Source of the DNA: Tubiluchus corallicola
Lineage: Eukaryota > Priapulida > Priapulimorpha > Priapulimorphida > Tubiluchidae
Direction: 5' to 3'
NCBI GenBank assembly: GCA_030141605.1
Contig: JAQGDQ010000650.1
Span: 55,457-119,456 of the forward strand
DNA: 64,000 nt
This document shows positions 22,901-37,900 of the stretch, piece by piece. Below the pieces are notes generated by a model. It saw only the letters and a list, made by a program, of their open reading frames with translations, was not told where the DNA came from and did no database searches. The translations under genes were made by a program, and so were the position numbers. Numbering within the stretch: position 1 is the first letter of the stretch; each line of letters starts with the position of its first letter.

Positions 22901-25900
22901 GAGCCTTAAAGTATGGTCGATCAAAATATATTTTGCGGCCATCAACAAGTACAGTCAACTTGTAACGCCATCTGGCATGGTATGGACGACTTTGAACTTC
23001 TACAGTAGCAGACTCATTTTCTCGTGCAACAATAGCTGTCATCATTGTTCCATTAGATTCGGCATTGTCTAAAACCAAAGCATAAACAATGTAAGAGTTT
23101 AACAAACAAATCTGAAGAAATTTGGTAAATAATTAACAGTTTTCAAAAATTTAAAAACCTAAAGCATTTGAAATCGACATTAACTTAATTATATCAGTTA
23201 TAAACTACCTCTATGAATTTGCTCACAAAGGCTGAATCAAAATGATCACAAAATTTTACTAATATACTCAGATTGAAGACAGCTAAGAATTAGTAAAGAA
23301 CAAAAACATGTATAATGATTTATTCTATTAATATTGCAAAATTACGGAAAAGTAAGAAATTATGGTGATGGAGTGCAAGTTTTTAAAAACAACTTTTAAA
23401 AAAATTTGCCTATGGCATATCAAAGAATGCAAAAATATATAATTTGCAAAATTTCCATTTTCAATTAAGAAGAATTTAGTGAATAAATTTTCTGTTTACA
23501 AATTGTAGATAACTAATGATAAAACAGTGCTGGTGAAAACAAGAAACTAAATTTTTATCAAAACTCACATGTTGAATTAGGAGGTTGTTCAAATCGCACT
23601 TGTACATAAAGCTTGTGAGGAAAGTTTAACTCTTTCTGCTCATGATGATGACTGGTGTTAAGCAAAGTGAATTCACCTTTACCATTGAAACTGTACTTCA
23701 AGCCATCAAATGTGATAAAGTGGGGATCACCAAAAGCAATCGCTAAAAAATAAATCGCTAAGTTGATTAAATTTTAGTCATAAACATCCTGAAGGAAAAA
23801 GAAAAAGTATTATTAAAACAGCTATAACACTTTCCAAATATGCAAACATCTGACCGACACACGTATTTTACACAGCAGAATATAAGTATGATACCATTAT
23901 TGGTTCAGCATCATCTATCCTTGATAATGATCTACATTCTGGTTGCCATGATACAATAAATACACCGTATAATAAATGCACTCTGCAGACAAATGTTGAA
24001 TGTTGAACCCGAATCCTAGTTTATAGAATGTAAAAATTTACATATGTAATCGAGTGACGCAGTAATAAGGCAATTAGAGTTAAAACCTACAGTGCTCCCT
24101 ACATTTTTATGATCACATGGCACAATATTATACAAGTACTAATGTTATTTTCAAAGTTTGTACAACAATCTGAGATGCCACACAAGTTAATAATCAGAAT
24201 TTACAGTAATTTGCTGATTACTGAAATAAATTTCACACGACACTGTATTCCAGTAAATACCATAAATAAGGTTTAGTGATCCATTCTGATGCCACATTTG
24301 TATGTTAATAAAGAAAATACAGTCTTCATTCTAAAAGGTAAATTTTGCACTAGGCTTCTAATTCTAACATCTTTATCACTGGATAATACAGGTCACATTT
24401 TTTAAATGAAACTAGAGTTGTTATTAAAAATCTATGTGTCCTAACTTGCATTTTACCACGACATTGCATCTAGCACATAATTTACAAAGAAAGCATGGTT
24501 AATTAATGTGGACAGTACATATGCATATTATAAAATGATTTTACCAGATTTTGGTGGTGTATAAGTTTGGCAGTCATCTGAAGGTCGTCTCCAGTAGTAC
24601 GGATCACAGAAATCATTCCACTCACAGCAAAAGAAATAGGACATTATGTCATATTGGTAATGACACCAATCTGGAATTTTGGGAGGGTAGATATGAGGGT
24701 ATATACCCCAAGGATGCGACCTGTCTGGTGTGCTGCCGTATCGTGTGTCAAAAACATGCATTATGTTTCCTCGAATGTCATAGCAGCACTGCTGGCTAGC
24801 TCCAATTAAACTAAATTAATGAACATGAGTATTTAGTATAAATGCAACTAACAAAACGTCAAAAAAATCAAAATAAGGCTTATGTACAAATATGTATATA
24901 TAAGAACAATAAGTGATACTGTGTTCAATAAATAGAAAATGCAGTATTGTCAGATGAAAGCATAAAGCGTCACATTTTCTCAAACTACTTTAAATTACTC
25001 ACTTTGGATAGGACTGTCGCACGCAATGCTGAGCACCAACATTAAACTCGCAGTCGAGTTTTCCATACTTATTACAGCTGTCGTCAGGCACCCATCTGAT
25101 TTTATCTGTTTCTGCTTGCTCCAGGGTACAAGGGCAGTAGTTCAGACTGTTCAAGATAGGCGTCTTCTGACTATAATACAGATATTTCATAAATGATTCA
25201 TGTGTTCCACAAGCAAAGATCTCGACAAGTATCAAAAAGCTTTTTTGAAACATCATGAAAATTTTCTTAAAAGAATGAAAAGACATTTCATTTAATTATG
25301 TTTTAATCACAGCTATTAGATAGAAACTCATATGACAAAAAACTGAAGTAATTAAACAGCAATTTAACATGATGCATATCATCGTTGTCTATGCTTATTG
25401 CAAAAAAACTTGAGCGAGAGATAAAACAAAATGTAAAAGATATTACTTCACAATGTAACTGTCAAATCACTGCAAGATATGAAAAAGACAAAAGCTAAAA
25501 TGTAATCAACATTTTTATGCAAAAAAGTATTATAAAAACTATAAACTAACTGCCAGGTATGTATAAAAGCTTTACAATGTACGTCATCATCATTCTATAA
25601 CTCTTAGATACTCTAACATAAAACAAGAACAACAACTTAGTGATTTTTACGGACCTGTCGCTATCATGCCATCGCATGCACTTCTCCATAGCCCAATCTC
25701 CTCCAAAGTTCTGTCGATAATGGGGCTGAAAATACCAAGCCAGTGGTATAGGTGGACTCCAGTAATGACTGTAAAGCATTAAAAACTGGCAATAGCATCA
25801 ATGAAACAAAATACAAATACAAAAATTAATTTAGTGTGGTGACATATATGGTTTTCTGACAGCCTCAGTGACATTTCTCCTAGAGTAATCACTAAACAAC

Positions 25901-28900
25901 ATAATCGTCATAATAATAACTACATTAACATTCATTAATTTTTATCTTGTTTTTAAGTTTCTAAGCTCGTTTTCACAATAGCTATTTACTTATTACAAGG
26001 TCTCATTAAACCTTATTTTGACATATGATAACAAAACAAAAATATTTTTCTACAAGCTGAGCCTAACACGCAGAAGAAACTAATTAATTTTAAAATTCAA
26101 TGCTTTGAATAATGAAAGCACTAGTCTACAAAATTTGCAGAACAAAATACCAACATATAAATTAAGTTTTTTTAGCTAAGATACAAAAGGCATAAAGCTT
26201 CTCTCAAGTCTGGCATACAATACTGCAATCTGACAACTTCATTTTGGAGCTGCAAATTTTGAACGTTTGAGGAGTTTGCAAAACAAACTCTCTAGTTTCT
26301 CCGTGAAGTAGATGGAACATAGACCAATAAAAGTGCACTTTAAACAGCCAAAGAACGTTTATAAATAAAATAAAATGACAGATAAAATTAATTGGATAGA
26401 ATATCTTGTTTCAAGACACATTTACAAGAATCAGTAAAAGATTAGTATATTAGCTTTTCATGTTACAAAGCTCACCCTTCCCACTCTTCCCCTGTTATGT
26501 TAAATCTTATGGCTCCGAAGTCATATCTTTTGTAGGCCCAATTATTATTACGTGTCATTGCAGTAGGCTTGAACTTATACAGTCCATCATTTGCTCGTCC
26601 AGAGACTAATTCATCTATATACTCCCAGTATGCTGCTTTTGCTGCCAAATCTTCTCGATATCCCCATATAGCTAAATTTCAAAAATGACAGTAAGACAAA
26701 ACTATTAAATGCATGCAAAAAGTTTGTTGCACAGCCAAATGATAAAACTACATTATAGAATAACTATTCTGTAATCTCCACAGATCAAACGTTAATTCAT
26801 CTTACTAAAAAAACAGTCCAAAAAATTATTTTTTATATCTCTCTTCGCTTTGAGCATCTATTGCTTTTCAATTTAAGTAGTTGCTGTAAACATAGAATAA
26901 ACACAATTAGTTTGTATTTAACATAAAATGCAAATAAGCATCTTCTAACAGCTTCACTACAATGTTGAGAGATAATATTTGATGTATAACTTTCGATCAT
27001 TATAACTCATTCATTTGCTCAGCATTTTCACATTCCAGAATACAAATACTAACATAAGCGGTCACTTTTTTGCCAAAAAAGTTATTCCCTGCTGAAATGC
27101 CATACCAGATGATGTGATCAGTGTCCCAAATGTTAGTGTTTTTAAAAGCAACTTGAAGGCAAAGCATCAAAGCCATGTGGCCAGCTGAGTTATTAAATTT
27201 GAAATGTCCAGTACTTATTCGCATTGTTGTTTTTGTTGATGTGGATAGTTTGCATATAAATTCACCAGAGAGGTATGCACATACTAGGCTATTGCATTTT
27301 GGGATGTTACAGCTCACTTGACCTTGTTATTACAACACAAATCTTTTATACTATTTACTAGTAAATTACTCTGAATGACTCAATACTCAGTTATAAAACA
27401 GATACGAAAGCAATAATTTAATTGATTTTAACTGACCTAACTCTAACCTAGCATCAGGGAGATAAGTCATGTTAAATGGATCCCATCGGATTTCCAACTC
27501 AGTAGCATCAAGAATTGTCTGGTCACCTTCCCATTTATGAATCCACCACTTCCTAGGCTCCAGCTGAATCCGGGGTGGCTCGTGACGAGTAGGTTCGGCT
27601 AAAACAAACACCAGCAAATGTTGAATTGATTTGCTACTTTGCGCAAGCACAAACACACCATTTGAGCAGTTTTTTTAAAAGACATCCTAACTTCTAACCG
27701 AAGTTGCAACTGGCAAGCCACTGGCACAAGTGTTTAATGTTTGCTGAATAACTATCGCATTACCCACGTCATAAAGATGATATGCCAACCGTCGAAGCAG
27801 TGAATATCCAACATCTAGAAGAGATTATATTACTCCATATTAACTATTAGCTTCTTTTTCATAAGAAAATGGCGATCTGCACTCTTAAACTAACTGTGCT
27901 GTAGTCATATGCAAGTCATACGTAATTATAGTAACAAAAATACTGAAGAAGTACTAAGCTTCATTTTTCATTACATACAAATGTAAAAGAAGTGAAACCT
28001 TTTGACACTTGCGTTAAGTAAAAAGAAATAACTTGAAAGCACACTTATTTTCACAAAAGCACCAACAAAATACATTAACACGTTTGTGAAATATGTACTC
28101 ACAAATAAAGAACCAGCCTTTAAAATTGTAAGCACTTGTACCATCATGAGACACCTCCAGCTGCACTGCACCACTTTTATAGAACATGGGCAGTAAACAC
28201 CGCGCACGAGTCTCATTCACATATCTACACTCAACAGTCTATAAAAAAACATATCACTACACAGTTAATCACCAAAGTTACTTCCTTTTAACAAGCCAGA
28301 CGCTAAAGGGATGCCATATTTAGAATGACAAAACATACTTGCAAGAAAATAACATTTATAATCTTAATTTTAAAATGATCAGTTAATCATAGAATAAAGT
28401 TCCAGTTGCTGAATGTTTGAAACCAAATTTTACAGAAGTAATAAAAAGGTGAAATGAAAAAAGACTGTGAACCAATACTCCTTTGTTCAGGTACAGGCTC
28501 AAACAAACTCTTTCATATTTTCTTTTCTCCGTTCGAAGTTTTGATTTCACCATATTTAATAACTGTAAGCTAATCTTATCTTACTCACTCCATTTTGGGA
28601 CCATGCCACATGCGTTAATTCAGTAAACTTCCACAAATGCTTCAACCCAGTTCCAGTTGTAGAGTTTAAATACTAATTTAAAAATGTACCTGTGTTTCAA
28701 ATCGTGCTTTTATTGTGCGCCCCTCAACGAAGCACGGACCGGAAATGTTAATGGCTTCTCCACCAAACATGGTACCAACCGATGGGTAAGACAAAATAAC
28801 ACCTGAAACAATTTACTTGTTACAATTTTAGTAAAAAGATTACTAAAAATATGGACTAGAAATGTGCAAAATTACAGTGAAAAACAACATAATAACTTAC

Positions 28901-31900
28901 AATTAAGAAATAAGTATTTTTAAGTGATGTATGCTGATGCTTGTGAAAATTTAAATTTAGCACAACCATTCTATATCTCACAATATTTTTTAACAGTGCA
29001 ACACAAAAACTACTTTAGTTACATATAATAGCCCTAACCCTAACCTTAACCCCAACTCAGTTGTATATATATTATATGAGGCATAAACTAATAAATCACA
29101 TTTTGATCTTTACTTTAAATTGTAAATAACATTTGAAATCACATTTGTTTAGAGAAAGTGTGTATGCATAGATTCTGTTTTTTCTAGCGATAGTATAAAA
29201 TTTTACATTTTAAGAATATAGTCATTATGCTAGACTTAATGCGAACTAAATAAACTTTAAAGACAATAAATAACAAATTCATACCCTGGGTCTCATTAGT
29301 ACAGCCACCTCTTTCAATAACCTCATCTACCCGGAAAATCCAACGACCTGGAGCATCGCCAGTGCTTGTGTACTCATCAATACGTGCGATGCCTGGGTTA
29401 CCAGAAAATGGTGTCAGCGGCCACCATTCTGAACCATTTCCAGCATTAAAACCAACCTAAACATGAGTCACACAACAGCTATGAGACACTCAGTTAAGAA
29501 AAGATAAGAAAAGGTACAAACACAAGCAGTCACGCAAAATTTATGGAACATATATTATGGAACTATTTTGAAACATATTCACAAATCATAATAGTTATAG
29601 AGCAAAAAAGGGATAAAAATATCTAGTGGTTCCTAACACATTTAATGGAACCCATTTATCACTACTAAAATACAAAACCTGATTTAGCAAACTTTTAAAC
29701 AGTCCATTAAAGGCAGCAAATAAAAATATAAATAATTTCAAAAGTAAGCACAGTATGCAGAAGACTTACCACTGCACCCCAGTTGCCTCCGAGACCACTG
29801 TCAGGATGTCCACCAGAATTGGTACTTGCGACCCATGTAACTTGCTCATAGTTCAGAATACAGAACGTGTGAACTTCATCTGTAGCACAAGCAACTTGAA
29901 AAGAATTCAACTAAAAGAAAAAAATTGGAAAAAATTAGAAAATGAAAGCTAAAATAAAAAGGGCAACAATTAAAGCCATACTGCTATTCATTTATAAGTT
30001 CATAGTGATTTATTTTAGCTATATTAAATTTTTGCATCTCTTTTAGGCCTATTTGGCTGAGTGTACAGCAGCAGGTAGCAACACTAATTTAATCAATTCA
30101 TTGATCTACCATACAAAATCAGTTGTGCATGCTGTAGTTGAGTTTAGTAAGCTATAAATGAACACACAACTCTACACGTAATCATTTCTTTTATGTGATA
30201 AATGACTCTGCTGTTATTTTCATCTGCAAACAGCCATATAGTCAACACATTATTTACTTTTTTATGTAAACAATACATAAGTCGTGAGAGTTCAGAAAAC
30301 TGAAGCAACTCTGTCTAGCACACATAGCAGAATAGTATAAAAAAGATTCACTAGTGATTTTAGATACACTTTCATCTAACTATTTTGTTATTTGCTGTTT
30401 TTGTGTCAAGTTAAGTTCACTCTCACATGGTGATTGCTTAAAGCCCTTTAATAACAAGCGTCAAAACAAATAATTTTGGGTTAATTGTGAGATTAACAGA
30501 TTAACTAACAGGTAGTGAGGTATTTGTTGCAGTAACTCCGCATAACAATAAGTCACATTTAGATTTGGCAAAAAAGGCATGAAAACTTTGCTTAAAAGTC
30601 AAACAAAGTTTGACCTTAAGGTTGCATAATTTCTAATTACTGCTTATTCAATGCTATTTTAACAGTAAACATATTTTAAACAAGGGAGATAGTTTTAACA
30701 GGCTGCAACTGCTTGGCATTCTCTGTAGTATTATGTCATTGCATTATAAAATTCATGTTGTACTGTACTTGGAAGTCAAAATTCAATATTTTCTCTAAAA
30801 AGTTAGATTAATAATAACTCATTAAATAGCATTTACAGGAGAGCATTTTCAAGTCACCAGATTTTAGCAAAAAATGTACGCAAAGTAAGTGAAAATAAAA
30901 TTGCTGCCAAAATAATGGCAAAATATTTTGATGCTGCTCTTGCCTTAACAAATTCACTTACCGGTGGTCCACCTTGGTTGTAGACATTAGCACCCTTAAA
31001 TGTGACTTCATGCCAAGTGCAAAGAAAAGCATATCTGGCAGTAAATTTTGATGCTCCAATAACACCTGTTTTAAATACGAATAGTTAATATACGGTTTAT
31101 ATACTTCCCTGTCTCATTAGTAAGTCGTATCGCAAAAGTTAGTGTAATTTTTACACTTTGCAAAAAAGCTGGAAACTCTGATGCCAAGCATACCTGCTGC
31201 ACTTAGAAACTGCTAGGTGTAATAACCAAGGATTAACATAAAAGCAAAACAAGGATTCAACAATCAACAATCATAAATTATATAGTATAAAAACATTGAT
31301 AAATGTATAAAAATATATAAATGTGAACAAAAAACAGAAAAATGGTATCTACAGTAATATTCCATTTGAGCGTTGTAGGCAGTTCCACCTACATAATAAT
31401 AACAGTACCTCATAGAAAAGACATGATAATAGATAAACCATTAGAAATATTAAGTAATATCAAGGCTCAGTACTTATACAATTCTTACGTAGTACCTGCA
31501 CGTAATTACTACTATGAATAAGCAAAAAATAAAAACTTTCCAATCTTTTCGAACTGTATGTATTTTATACACTTATATTCAATTACATCATAATTATTAT
31601 GAATGAGTCTTAATATTAACAAAATTCTACAGAGACTTGGTCAGAGTCAAAACTGTAAAAAAAACTGGTATCCTGGTACAGTAGTACCTGGTATGAAGTT
31701 TGAACCAATTTGAAATTGTATTTCAATCTAATATTAATACTAAAAACTTGATATGACTTTTAGATAGCTCAAAAGCTGCCTAAATCTGATGTTCTATGTA
31801 ACATCTAATTTCTCTACAAAAGCGTTCATAATTAAGCTTATATAACTGACAGCCATCAAAAACTGAAAAGTATTTATTAATTTTTATGAGAAACCTCATG

Positions 31901-34900
31901 TTGCTAAATTTTGTATTAACTCTATTAAACAGTTCCTTAATTCTCATTTTTCTGTGTCATCGTTATCGCATAAATAAAATGTAACAACCTCACCTAAAGA
32001 AACTGCACAATTTGCAATCAGCAAATTGGGATCACAGTTTATTACAGGTAATCTGGAATCTATATAGACCTAGTCAGCTTAGGTAGAATATTTACTATCT
32101 TGAAGTACTAAATGCTTAAAAATTTTGTTGATAAAGAAATGCATACTACTCGCATACATAAATACACCAAAATACACTAGTGTCTATGTCAAAACACAGT
32201 AAAATGTCTTCCAGTGTAATGTCTCAAGTTCAACATTTGCAGTTAAAACTACTGGGTTACTAAAAATAGTAAATTAAAGGCACATCATGGCCTTGGTGCA
32301 ACTTGAAATCATACAAAAAATGAAGAAATGTAAGGAAATTAAATTGAAACAGTATCAACAAATACACTCTGCGTACCAGAACGAATATCACCAGTGATTT
32401 GATCCAAAACTATTTTATCTTTTCTGTTCTGTTCTTCAACTTGCTCACTTGTCACTACACGTTGCTTAGCAGTCCGATAGTACACCTGAAATAATATGAT
32501 TATTCACACATGCCATCCTACCAAATCAAAAATCAAAGACAAGCAAACGTTTTATCATATTTTCAAGAAAATATTTTTCTCTCCTTTAAAGACAGTTGAA
32601 AAGACAGTACGTGAAAAACTATTCTTAAACGAGAAGAAAAAGAAATTTCAAGGTATATCCCAAATCTTTCAACTTTCGATACAAAGTTATAATTACTTAG
32701 CATTACACTTACCTGTTTAAAAGACTTACATAATTATAAAAAGAAAATTTCTAATAAATTAAAACATTTGGGCCAACTGGTAAAACGGTATCCCATTACC
32801 ATCCCAGTGTTTATCACTGACTCACCGAAAAACGCATTATTGATCTTGCTGATAATATAAAATAATTAATATTTTTGCTTAGTTAGCAAACAAAATGCTA
32901 CGAAATCTGATTATTTTTTCAAACTTTATACAATGCTATCTAAACTTGTCTCAAGCAAGTTATTGTTAAAATGGCCGTGCCCAACGGTCATCACGGGAGT
33001 TAAAATTACAAGTTTTATACAGCATTGCTGCTAATACACTTTCCGTGCACAATAAGACAGCATAATAAGTGATACAAAATTTCAAAACAAATTTGTGATG
33101 TTTTATTAAGGGAAGTGGATAGTGCTCGGATGACCAGAACCACGTTACCGAATTATATTGTTCCGATGATCAGAACCACATTTCAAAAGGATAAATTTCC
33201 GATAATCACGTACATGGAATTAGCCAAACTTTTACAAGAACTTAGTTTAAGTGTAGAAATATCATAAGAGAATAATTTTTGAAATACAAAAAGTGAAATC
33301 TTTTAACGCAGAAAAATCGCGGACATAAACACTAAACACTATCAACCACAAAGCTCGCTTAGCTCCACCTTCAATGATTTCAGTGCTCTGACATGCAGAG
33401 GCGACCTAACAATACCGACTCTGGCATAAACTACACAAATTTCAAATGTATTCGCACCAGTTTTAAAAAAATCCACACCCATTGGCTCTCTTGTACAAAA
33501 ATATCCTCATGATTGGTGATTACATACGTTAATTACAGGCGATAACTACGTTACTTTACGGCATTTTCTGTTGGCTATTTTTCCAGATAAAAGTGGTGTT
33601 CAGAGCACACCCGATACAGACACCAGTTCAGGTGACAGTTGATTTGAGTACAACGTATGTTAATTTAGCCGTTATCTGGATTATCGGAAGAGTATCAATT
33701 TTTTAATGGTCGGAACTTGTGCATGCAGCAAAATTCGCAGTTCCGATGATCAGAACAATACCCACTGCCTAAAGTTATTAAGTGTGTTTTCTTGTTTTTC
33801 AGGACTCTAATTATGTGCCCTTGTATATATATATGTTTCTAAATGCCCGCAAGTGCAGCAAAATTTATCTACACCAATAAATCTCCAACTAGAAACTCTT
33901 ACAGTTTTAGTGCCAGTCACTGCCAGTGCTGGTTGGTACTCGTTGTGCTCTACTGGTATAGCTATTCTTTTAAAAAATACACAAATATACAGCACTTGGC
34001 AAATATACAGTACACTGGTATATAACTACCACTTTATTAGGTAAATATAATCAGTCTAAGCGAAATTTAAATTATAGGTTTAATATCGTTTATATCCAAC
34101 TAGAGTGAATAATCGTCTGGATTTTCCTGGATAGGTCACGGAACTAAGAAGCCAAAATGAATCCAAAAATTGTCATGGGAAATAAGTGTTTACCGCTGAT
34201 TTCACATTTTTCAAACTCATACACAATTAGTCAATCCAAATACAAATAAATGAAAATAAATGTATTTGTTAAGTATGCTGTTTGAGCCTTTGAAGCTTGT
34301 TTGAACGTTTCGTTCATTGTTAAGTAAAGCTGTACTTAGACCAAGTCATTAATGATGGTTCTATTTTGCGTAGCGACAATTTTTTTCTAGACCACTACAT
34401 GATTTACGTGGACGCCATTCTAAATTATTTGTACAAATACTCTCGCACTAATATCAAAGCCCATTTCTTCTTTTCTTGTGTTGTGTCCACAAGTTTGGAA
34501 CTCACTTAATAGTGAAACACTAGACGCATCAAATCTACCGCAGTTTCGCAAACTGTTGAGGAGAAACCGTCAATAATCGTGTTATGGTTAGGTATCTTAG
34601 ACTTGGAAAGCAAGTTTCTCAAGCAAATTTAAATAGCAAAATTGGATTTCGCTGTTTTAGCCTAGATTGCAGAGAAGAAATCTTTAGAGAAATACATCTG
34701 ACCATTATACAAAGTGATTAAAGAGGTCTCTATACTTTTATATGATAATTCTACACATATATATCTATCTATATAATATACGTATATTATACATTATACT
34801 ACCGGATTATGCAATTATCTATTCACCTAACATCCTGGCGGCTGGGGTTCCTGCTACAGTATTATATATGGCTCGTGCATTACCAGAGAATGGAGGTCCG

Positions 34901-37900
34901 GAGCCGGAGACACCTTTGCCTGATGACCAGTCACGCGGTCACCAGACTCACCACTTAAACGCTAACACCGACTAGTGACTACTAAATACTGGCGAAAACT
35001 ATGGAATGTCACAGCAAATATCCAAAAATGGAACAAATCGTCATGCAACCCTCGACAAAATGGAATTTGTACATCATCCCGTGACAAGTATTTTTATTTT
35101 TTATGATAACTAGAATGCTACTTACTTTTGAATCGGTGTAAAAATCAATTTCGGACATAAACACAGCAATGATAGCTGGATCAACTTCTTCGGGATATTT
35201 TTCCCACGGAAGTACAATAGGTGTTTGTCTGACAAACAATGGTGGAGGCTCAGCAAATGACAAGAAACCATCATTGAAGACCTGTCAACAATCATGTAAT
35301 AAACTGAAACAAGATTAAGCTCACACAGAGGATTCTTGGCTTACCTTTTATGAAGAAATTAAATAAACAATTATTTTATACAAAAATTGCCGTTAATTTG
35401 CATGTTTTAGCAGAAAGCTTTTAAGTGTGCCGATTATATATATATAATTATTATCATTATAGTTATCATGCTGCAGACAAAAAGCAACAAGGAAACATGT
35501 AAGCGTAAATCCAAGCAACAGTAAACCCTCCTGAAAATAATTGCAGCGTGAAACTGTACTACTTTTTCATGTTAACCATGTTCTGACAGGCAGAGACCTA
35601 ATTAATAGTCACTATAGTCAGGCATTGCATGTTTCTAGAAGAGATAAGTCGTGATCAGTTTCAATCATTCTATAGGTTCCCAAACAATAACGATGCATTA
35701 ATTTATTATTTTTAAATGTAGTTAATAGAACGTTTAAAACTCATTTTTCGTACAGGATAGTAAACCATAAAATAATGAGAAAAATTAATAATGCCGCCAA
35801 AATACAAAAATTAGTTTGAATACAACTCAGCAGAATATGCAGGCAAATAGTGATATAGCCATACAGCAATTCCCGCTTGGAGCCACAGAACAAAATTTAC
35901 GGAAATTTTTGCACTATTTACAAAAATTTTTGAGCGCTTAATTGGCACTTTGCCATCTGAATATAGGAACAATTAAATTTTTCCCTGGATGATTAGGGTT
36001 TTCTAATTCATTGAATACATGAGGTGCTGTAAAAAACTGAAATTTGTTCTCAAAATATCTTTAAACTACGCCAGTAATTGGTAATTCAATAATATCTTTT
36101 CGCAGAGATGCGTTAAAGTCAATAAAACACTATTTGGCAGAAATACGCTGAAGCAAGCAGCTACCCCAACAAACCTAGCGTAGACATTCGCTAATGAATT
36201 AGTGGACGTTTTGTGACTACACGAATCATAATGAGATTAACCATTTTGGGATTCTATTACAATGATTATCTTTCACATTCAAATGCGTAATATTGTTATT
36301 ATTATTGCCATAGCTCTAAAGCGATATTTTGATTATTGTTTGTCTCAGTACAACAAATACTTATGGTTACTACTTACACGTATTTTACTTCTGTTTGAAT
36401 AAACAAAAAATTAAGCCAAGAAGAAGTGATCATTATAACTATAACCTAATGCGGAATAAGTGACTTTACTCTACGGGTGCGCAGACTATTGAGCTAATTA
36501 GACTAATTAGAGTAATCGCGTGTGAAAGTAATGTTAAGGTGGAAAATGTAATTATAAAATTTTTTTAATACAGATAAATAGCATAAAAAGTTTTGACACC
36601 AATTGTTACACAACTGTCAGAAGTATACTGCTGAAATACAGAAGTGTTCACATTATAGTTATAAGTAAAGAAATCTAGCTACAGCGTAAAGACTGGAAAA
36701 ACGTTAGTAATGTTATTGCTAGTATAATGTAGGAGTACGCGTTCGCCTCCTTTGTCAGCTAACATTTATACCTCATTAGGTATGATAACTGCAGGTTTAT
36801 AGTTGCTTCTAATTAGAATGAAACAGAAATAAAATTATTACAGAGGTAAATGTTTTAGTTAATAAGGTCACTATAAAATTTCAGTACAAAGAGAGTCCCT
36901 ATATAATATTAAAAGACAAAGTAAGAACTCTTCATCCTGCTAAACAGATTTACAGATTTAAATAAAACATAACCAGTAATACTAGTGTCTAAATGTTATT
37001 GGTGATTAATACTGAAGATGATAATTTAGCAGAATGCTGCGAGTAAGGCGCGTTGGTCTACTATATATATATGTAGGCCTATTGCCTTGACATGGGTTAT
37101 TCCGGTAGATAAGCGTTGTGAAAAAAAATGTACAAAAACATGCAGTGTTAATTGAGAAAGAAATGGCAGCCTTCAGTAATTAGTAGTGCAGCTTTAGCGA
37201 AAAAGGTACCAGATGCAAATATTAATGTAGTAATTTTTAAAGAAAACGTGCAAGTTCATAAGTACAGTGTCCAGTCAAGAGTCAGCGTGCAGAAAGATGT
37301 TGCTCACAGAAGCACTCAAGGTTGAGAAGACGAGTAGCAGACATCATGCAGAATAACAAAGTCGGCAGGTTATAAGTCAGCTGCATCTACATACTTACAA
37401 ATGTGTAATTATATCGACTACCGTGGAACGGTAATTCAAAATCTAGATAAACTGTAAATGAGAATCCGGCTAACGTTTGGGTATATTTATCTCCGTACTG
37501 CTCTCCATATGGGTACATAACCCTGGCCGTCCATTGCGGGAGCTGTGTGACTATAAACAGCAAAGAGTACATATTATATAAAAATTCTAGACTAAAAATA
37601 CCTCACAGTTATACGAGCATTGGTTTTTGCCGAAACCAGCTAGGAATACACTAGTTTAGAATCTTTACAATTTCACGTAAGCGCGATGAAATGTCAAATG
37701 TGTGGTTGTTTGGACATTCAAGCTTTCTATATTCATTGGGTCCAAATTTACCTTATATGCCCAGACCCGATTTGTGCGATTGTAATAATAATATCAGCAC
37801 TTATATAATAATAATCCAAATGGGACGTGGGAACAGGATAGCTACCTGTGACTTTTGATCAAGCATTGAGTTTCAAACAAAAAAGAAATGCTCGTAAAAC

